This document shows positions 14,798 through 17,241 of a stretch of DNA of 17,241 nucleotides, piece after piece (positions within the stretch are counted from its first letter, which is position 1; each line of letters starts with the position of its first letter). The translations under genes and the position numbers were made by a program. This DNA is from Bacillota bacterium (lineage in GTDB: Bacteria > Bacillota > Clostridia > Peptostreptococcales > Anaerovoracaceae), in NCBI GenBank assembly GCA_017534025.1, contig JAFWDF010000006.1:1-17241 (forward strand), read 5' to 3'. The notes under the pieces are model-generated. The model was given only the letters and a program-made list of their open reading frames with translations, was not told the origin of the DNA and did not search any database.

Positions 14798-15643
14798 TTA
14801 TGCGATCAGCGAGTAAAGGATCAGGCCTGCACCTGCAATCCATGTATAAATCGAAAAGTAAATTAATTTTTTGTTTGTTACGGCTTTAATCATCACCCGG
14901 ATTGCAAAATACCCGGAAAGCGCCGCGGCAATCACGCCTGCCGCCATAGTCCCCATGCCGATGCCGGCTCCGGAAGAATCGTTCATGGCACCGATGGCAT
15001 CCGGCAGTTCCAGGAGAAAAGCCCCCAGAACAGACGGAATCGAAATCAGGAACGCAAAGCGGACTGCATGTTCCCGGTTAAACCGGCAGGTCAGGCCGCC
15101 CACCATGGTAGAGCCGGACCTGGAAATACCCGGACAGATGGCAATTCCCTGGCAGAGACCGATGAACAGCGCATTGCGGACATTGGTTTCCATCACGCCC
15201 TTTCTGCCGCCGCCCCAGCGTTCCGCTGCAAACAGGCAGGTACCGGTTATCAGCAGGCCGATGCCGATGGGAAGCATGGTCGAGTACAGGCTTTCGAAAA
15301 AGTCATTAAACAGAACCCCCATGATACCGGTCGGTATCGTTGCCAGTATGATCATACAGCCCAGCCAGCGGGTTTCGTTCTTTTTCGGCTGAAGCCCCTG
15401 CCCGGTGACGAGATCTTTGATGGTAAAGAACAGTTCTTTGCAGAGATCTACTATATCTTTCCAGTAAACCACGAAAATGGCCACCAGCGTACCGAAATGA
15501 AGCATAACGGTAAATGTGAGCACATTTTCCGGATCAATGTTCATGAAATGCTGAATCACCGCCAGGTGGCCCGAACTGCTGATGGGCAGAAATTCGGACA
15601 GCCCCTGCACGATTCCTAAAATAATGGATTGTATTAAAGACAT
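14798..15643 (-). CDS. uppP: undecaprenyl-diphosphatase UppP (BacA)
   Basis: This 281-residue integral membrane protein dephosphorylates undecaprenyl pyrophosphate to recycle the lipid carrier for peptidoglycan synthesis; high levels give bacitracin resistance in other bacteria. Both family motifs are intact: Glu17 with EFLPISSSGH (17-26), and PGISRSGSTM (171-180). The remainder is hydrophobic, with about eight membrane segments. The start is ATG at 15641-15643 with AGGAGG six bases upstream. It has its own extended -10 promoter and lies 70 bases before ftsK; no terminator with a T run was seen between them, so the two may be co-transcribed. Confidence 0.97.
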   Translation of the reverse strand: MSLIQSIILGIVQGLSEFLPISSSGHLAVIQHFMNIDPENVLTFTVMLHFGTLVAIFVVYWKDIVDLCKELFFTIKDLVTGQGLQPKKNETRWLGCMIILATIPTGIMGVLFNDFFESLYSTMLPIGIGLLITGTCLFAAERWGGGRKGVMETNVRNALFIGLCQGIAICPGISRSGSTMVGGLTCRFNREHAVRFAFLISIPSVLGAFLLELPDAIGAMNDSSGAGIGMGTMAAGVIAAALSGYFAIRVMIKAVTNKKLIYFSIYTWIAGAGLILYSLIA

Positions 15644-15670
15644 AAACTTCCTCCTGTCAACAAATTAACC

Positions 15671-15684
15671 ATTATATTATATCA
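15671..15684 (-). promoter_or_regulatory. extended -10 promoter of uppP
   Basis: The minus strand has TGATATAAT (TATAAT at 15676-15681, TG at 15683-15684), a perfect -10 with an extended TGn element. A second TATAAT overlaps it at 15671-15676. The -35 region is poor (TAGGAA at 17 bases), as is usual for extended -10 promoters. The surrounding 15660-15715 stretch is AT-rich against a GC-rich background. It lies about 30 bases before the uppP start. Confidence 0.65.
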
Positions 15685-15736
15685 CAAATTCAAAATGATT
15701 CCTATGAAAATGTCTGTTGTTCTGCACCCCGCCTTT

Positions 15737-16636
15737 TCAGACGTTTTCGGCCGTCCGGCCGGAATCTTTCTGCGTCAGCATTCTTACTGCGTATTCAATG
15801 AATTTTTCCGCCGCCGGAGAGATGTGCCGGTTCTTCGCAGTCGCAATTCCGAAGGTTACATGGCTGGGCGGATCCAGCGGCAGTATGCTGAGCCGGTCTG
15901 TCCACATCGAGGTGCACAGTTCATTCATTATGCTCATGCCCAGTCCGCTCTGAATCATGGACAGCATCACCGGATTCTCCATGGTGGAAAATTTAATGCG
16001 CGGTTTTATCCGGTACCGGTCCAGCAGGGCTTCCACGTCCACGTCATGACCCAGCGCCGGCATGATAAATTCTTCTTCCTTGCATCGAGCCAGCGGATAG
16101 GCACTTTTGTCCGCCAGCGGATGCTCTTTCGGCAGTACGGCCACCATGCGGTCCTCCGCCAGCGGGAGCCAGTTGCAGTCCAGCGGTTCCGTATACGTCT
16201 GGAATCCCATGTCCGCCACACCTTCACGGATCCATTCCGCCATTTCCTGCTGAATCCCTTCCATCAGCCGGATCTCAATCCGCGGATAGTCCTCCTGAAA
16301 ACGGCGGATGACTTCCGGCAGCCAGTACGTGGCTACGCTTGGATAGGATGCGATGGTTACGCGTCCAACAGACAGGCCGTTGATATCCGATGCCACTTCG
16401 TAAATCACCTGTTCATCGGCCAGAAACTGCCGGATCACCGGGAGCATCTGCTCGCCGGCATTTGTCAGTGCGACCCCCTTTTTAGTGCGTTCCAGCAATT
16501 TCAGGCCCAGTTCGTTTTCCAGAGCGCTGACCAGCTGGCTGACACCGGACGGGGTATAGCCCAGCGCTTCTGCCGCAGCAGTCAGGCTGCCGGCCTCCGC
16601 CGCGCGGAGAAAGGCTTTGCATCTCGCAGTTTCCAT
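15737..16636 (-). CDS. LysR-type transcriptional regulator
   Basis: This 299-residue protein has the standard LysR length and layout. The N-terminal winged helix-turn-helix is at about 1-60 (FLRAAEAGSLTAAAEALGY, then TPSGVSQLVSALENELGLKL and LLERTKKGVALTNAGE). A substrate-binding domain of two periplasmic-binding-protein-like lobes covers about 88-290 (GRVTIASYPSVATYWLPEVI starts it). The ligand and target genes are unknown. No divergent partner gene exists; the neighbour upstream is a YdcF-like gene in the same direction. The start is ATG at 16634-16636 with AAAGGAAC nine bases upstream. Autoregulation is usual in the family, but I found no operator I would defend. Confidence 0.93.
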   Translation of the reverse strand: METARCKAFLRAAEAGSLTAAAEALGYTPSGVSQLVSALENELGLKLLERTKKGVALTNAGEQMLPVIRQFLADEQVIYEVASDINGLSVGRVTIASYPSVATYWLPEVIRRFQEDYPRIEIRLMEGIQQEMAEWIREGVADMGFQTYTEPLDCNWLPLAEDRMVAVLPKEHPLADKSAYPLARCKEEEFIMPALGHDVDVEALLDRYRIKPRIKFSTMENPVMLSMIQSGLGMSIMNELCTSMWTDRLSILPLDPPSHVTFGIATAKNRHISPAAEKFIEYAVRMLTQKDSGRTAENV

Positions 16637-16724
16637 ATTAAATCGTTCCTTTCTAGCTGTCTGTTGCGTCGGTCTCCCGCCGGAAGCTGCAGGGATATCC
16701 GTTTTCTGTTTTTCCGGTTTCTGT

Positions 16725-17241
16725 TTATTCCGGAGTGAAGCCGTTTTCCTGCAGGCGCCGGCAGGCCTGCTTCACCTCTTCCGGTATGCTCTGCGGAATC
16801 TGAAAACCGCGCTTCGCATAGTCTTCCATTTTAATAAGATCGCCGAGCATCATGGTAATGAAGCGGCGGACGGTCAGGCCGGTGCCGCCGGCTCCCTGTT
16901 CGTAAAATGCCAGGCATTCCCCGAAGCTGCATTGCGGGGACGTGATCCGGACGTCTGCCTCCGGCCATTGCCGGCGCAGGGCTGCCAGTGTCCTGCGTTC
17001 CCGGGCCGGCTTATCCACGGCCAGGATGCGCAGCTTCTTTTCATCCGCCCCAGCCAGGCTTCTGGAAAAGCGGATGTTTTCTCCGGTATTGGATGCAAGC
17101 TCTTCGGTCAGAATGGCGGCTGCCGGCACGCCGGCCTGCTCCGCAGCCCGGCGGAAGATCGCTGCTTCCGGTTCCCGCCACAGCGATCCGGTGATCCTGC
17201 CCCACCCGCCCGTGAACAGGATCACGCCGGCAGCGCCCGCC
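16725..17241 (-). CDS. YdcF/SanA-like (DUF218) protein, 5' part outside the window
   Basis: The frame is open from the right edge (base 17241) to the stop at 16725-16727, about 171 codons. The visible part begins in a core beta strand and glycine loop (GVILFTGGWG), followed by AEQAGVPAAAILTEE and ASNTGEN, which together form the DUF218 signature (glycine loop, GVP, E-x-x-S-x-N-T-x-E-N). A GTG at 17223-17225 could be read as a start but lies inside the conserved strand, so the true start is upstream of the window. The family is linked to cell-envelope functions such as vancomycin sensitivity in E. coli SanA, but the biochemical role is unsettled. No signal peptide can be assessed because the N-terminus is missing. 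Confidence 0.72.
   Translation of the reverse strand, partial: AGAAGVILFTGGWGRITGSLWREPEAAIFRRAAEQAGVPAAAILTEELASNTGENIRFSRSLAGADEKKLRILAVDKPARERRTLAALRRQWPEADVRITSPQCSFGECLAFYEQGAGGTGLTVRRFITMMLGDLIKMEDYAKRGFQIPQSIPEEVKQACRRLQENGFTPE

Noticed and set aside
15750..15763. Perfect inverted repeat CGGCC-GGAC-GGCCG near the end of the LysR gene
   Set aside because: It has no following T run on the minus strand and lies within the coding sequence, so it is not supported as a terminator.
16637..16724. A LysR-type operator or promoter in the gap before the LysR gene
   Set aside because: No T-N11-A dyad or convincing -35/-10 pair stood out.
15695..16738. A 347-codon plus-strand frame opposite the LysR gene
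   Set aside because: It is antisense to a clear LysR protein and its translation has no family features; the same applies to the long plus-strand frames at 2221-3177 and 6634-7575.

Overview
All recognisable genes in this window lie on the minus strand, so transcription runs from the right end to the left. The content is bacterial housekeeping: a YdcF/SanA-like protein (partial), a LysR regulator, uppP, ftsK/spoIIIE, rimO, pgsA, cinA, recA, rplU, rpmA, obg, an EamA permease, a small lipoprotein, dgt, dnaG and the first 111 codons of rpoD. The gene order (ftsK-rimO-pgsA-cinA-recA and dgt-dnaG-rpoD), strong AGGAGG-type ribosome binding sites, a CGAAC-type LexA box at recA and Firmicutes-like protein sequences point to an anaerobic, moderately GC-rich member of the Clostridia. 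I cannot place it below class. No tRNA, rRNA, insertion sequence, CRISPR array, phage gene or attachment site was seen.

Right part (about 9570-17241): a partial YdcF-like gene and a LysR-type regulator are followed by uppP (lipid-carrier recycling for the cell wall), which has its own extended -10 promoter. Then comes a tightly packed ftsK-rimO-pgsA run (chromosome translocation at division, ribosomal protein S12 modification, phosphatidylglycerol synthesis), with gaps of 5 and 11 bases. It ends in a strong intrinsic terminator that abuts the cinA ribosome binding site.

Middle (about 6000-9480): cinA, then recA behind an SOS-type promoter with two LexA-like boxes, then rplU-rpmA behind their own promoter and a structured leader. 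A long terminator follows rpmA. The L27 protein lacks the N-terminal extension common in Firmicutes, and the prp protease gene that usually sits between rplU and rpmA is absent.

Left part (1-6007): obg overlaps an EamA-family permease by four bases. A lipoprotein of unknown function, dgt, dnaG and rpoD follow; dnaG and rpoD share one base at TGATG. This is a Clostridia-type version of the macromolecular-synthesis operon, linking dNTP hydrolysis, primase and the main sigma factor.

I do not see an obviously new multi-gene system. The points most worth checking are the altered catalytic motifs in the CinA C-terminal domain, the terminator/antiterminator-like leader of cinA, the L27/Prp situation, and the unidentified lipoprotein. 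No stretch longer than 160 bases lacks a gene.
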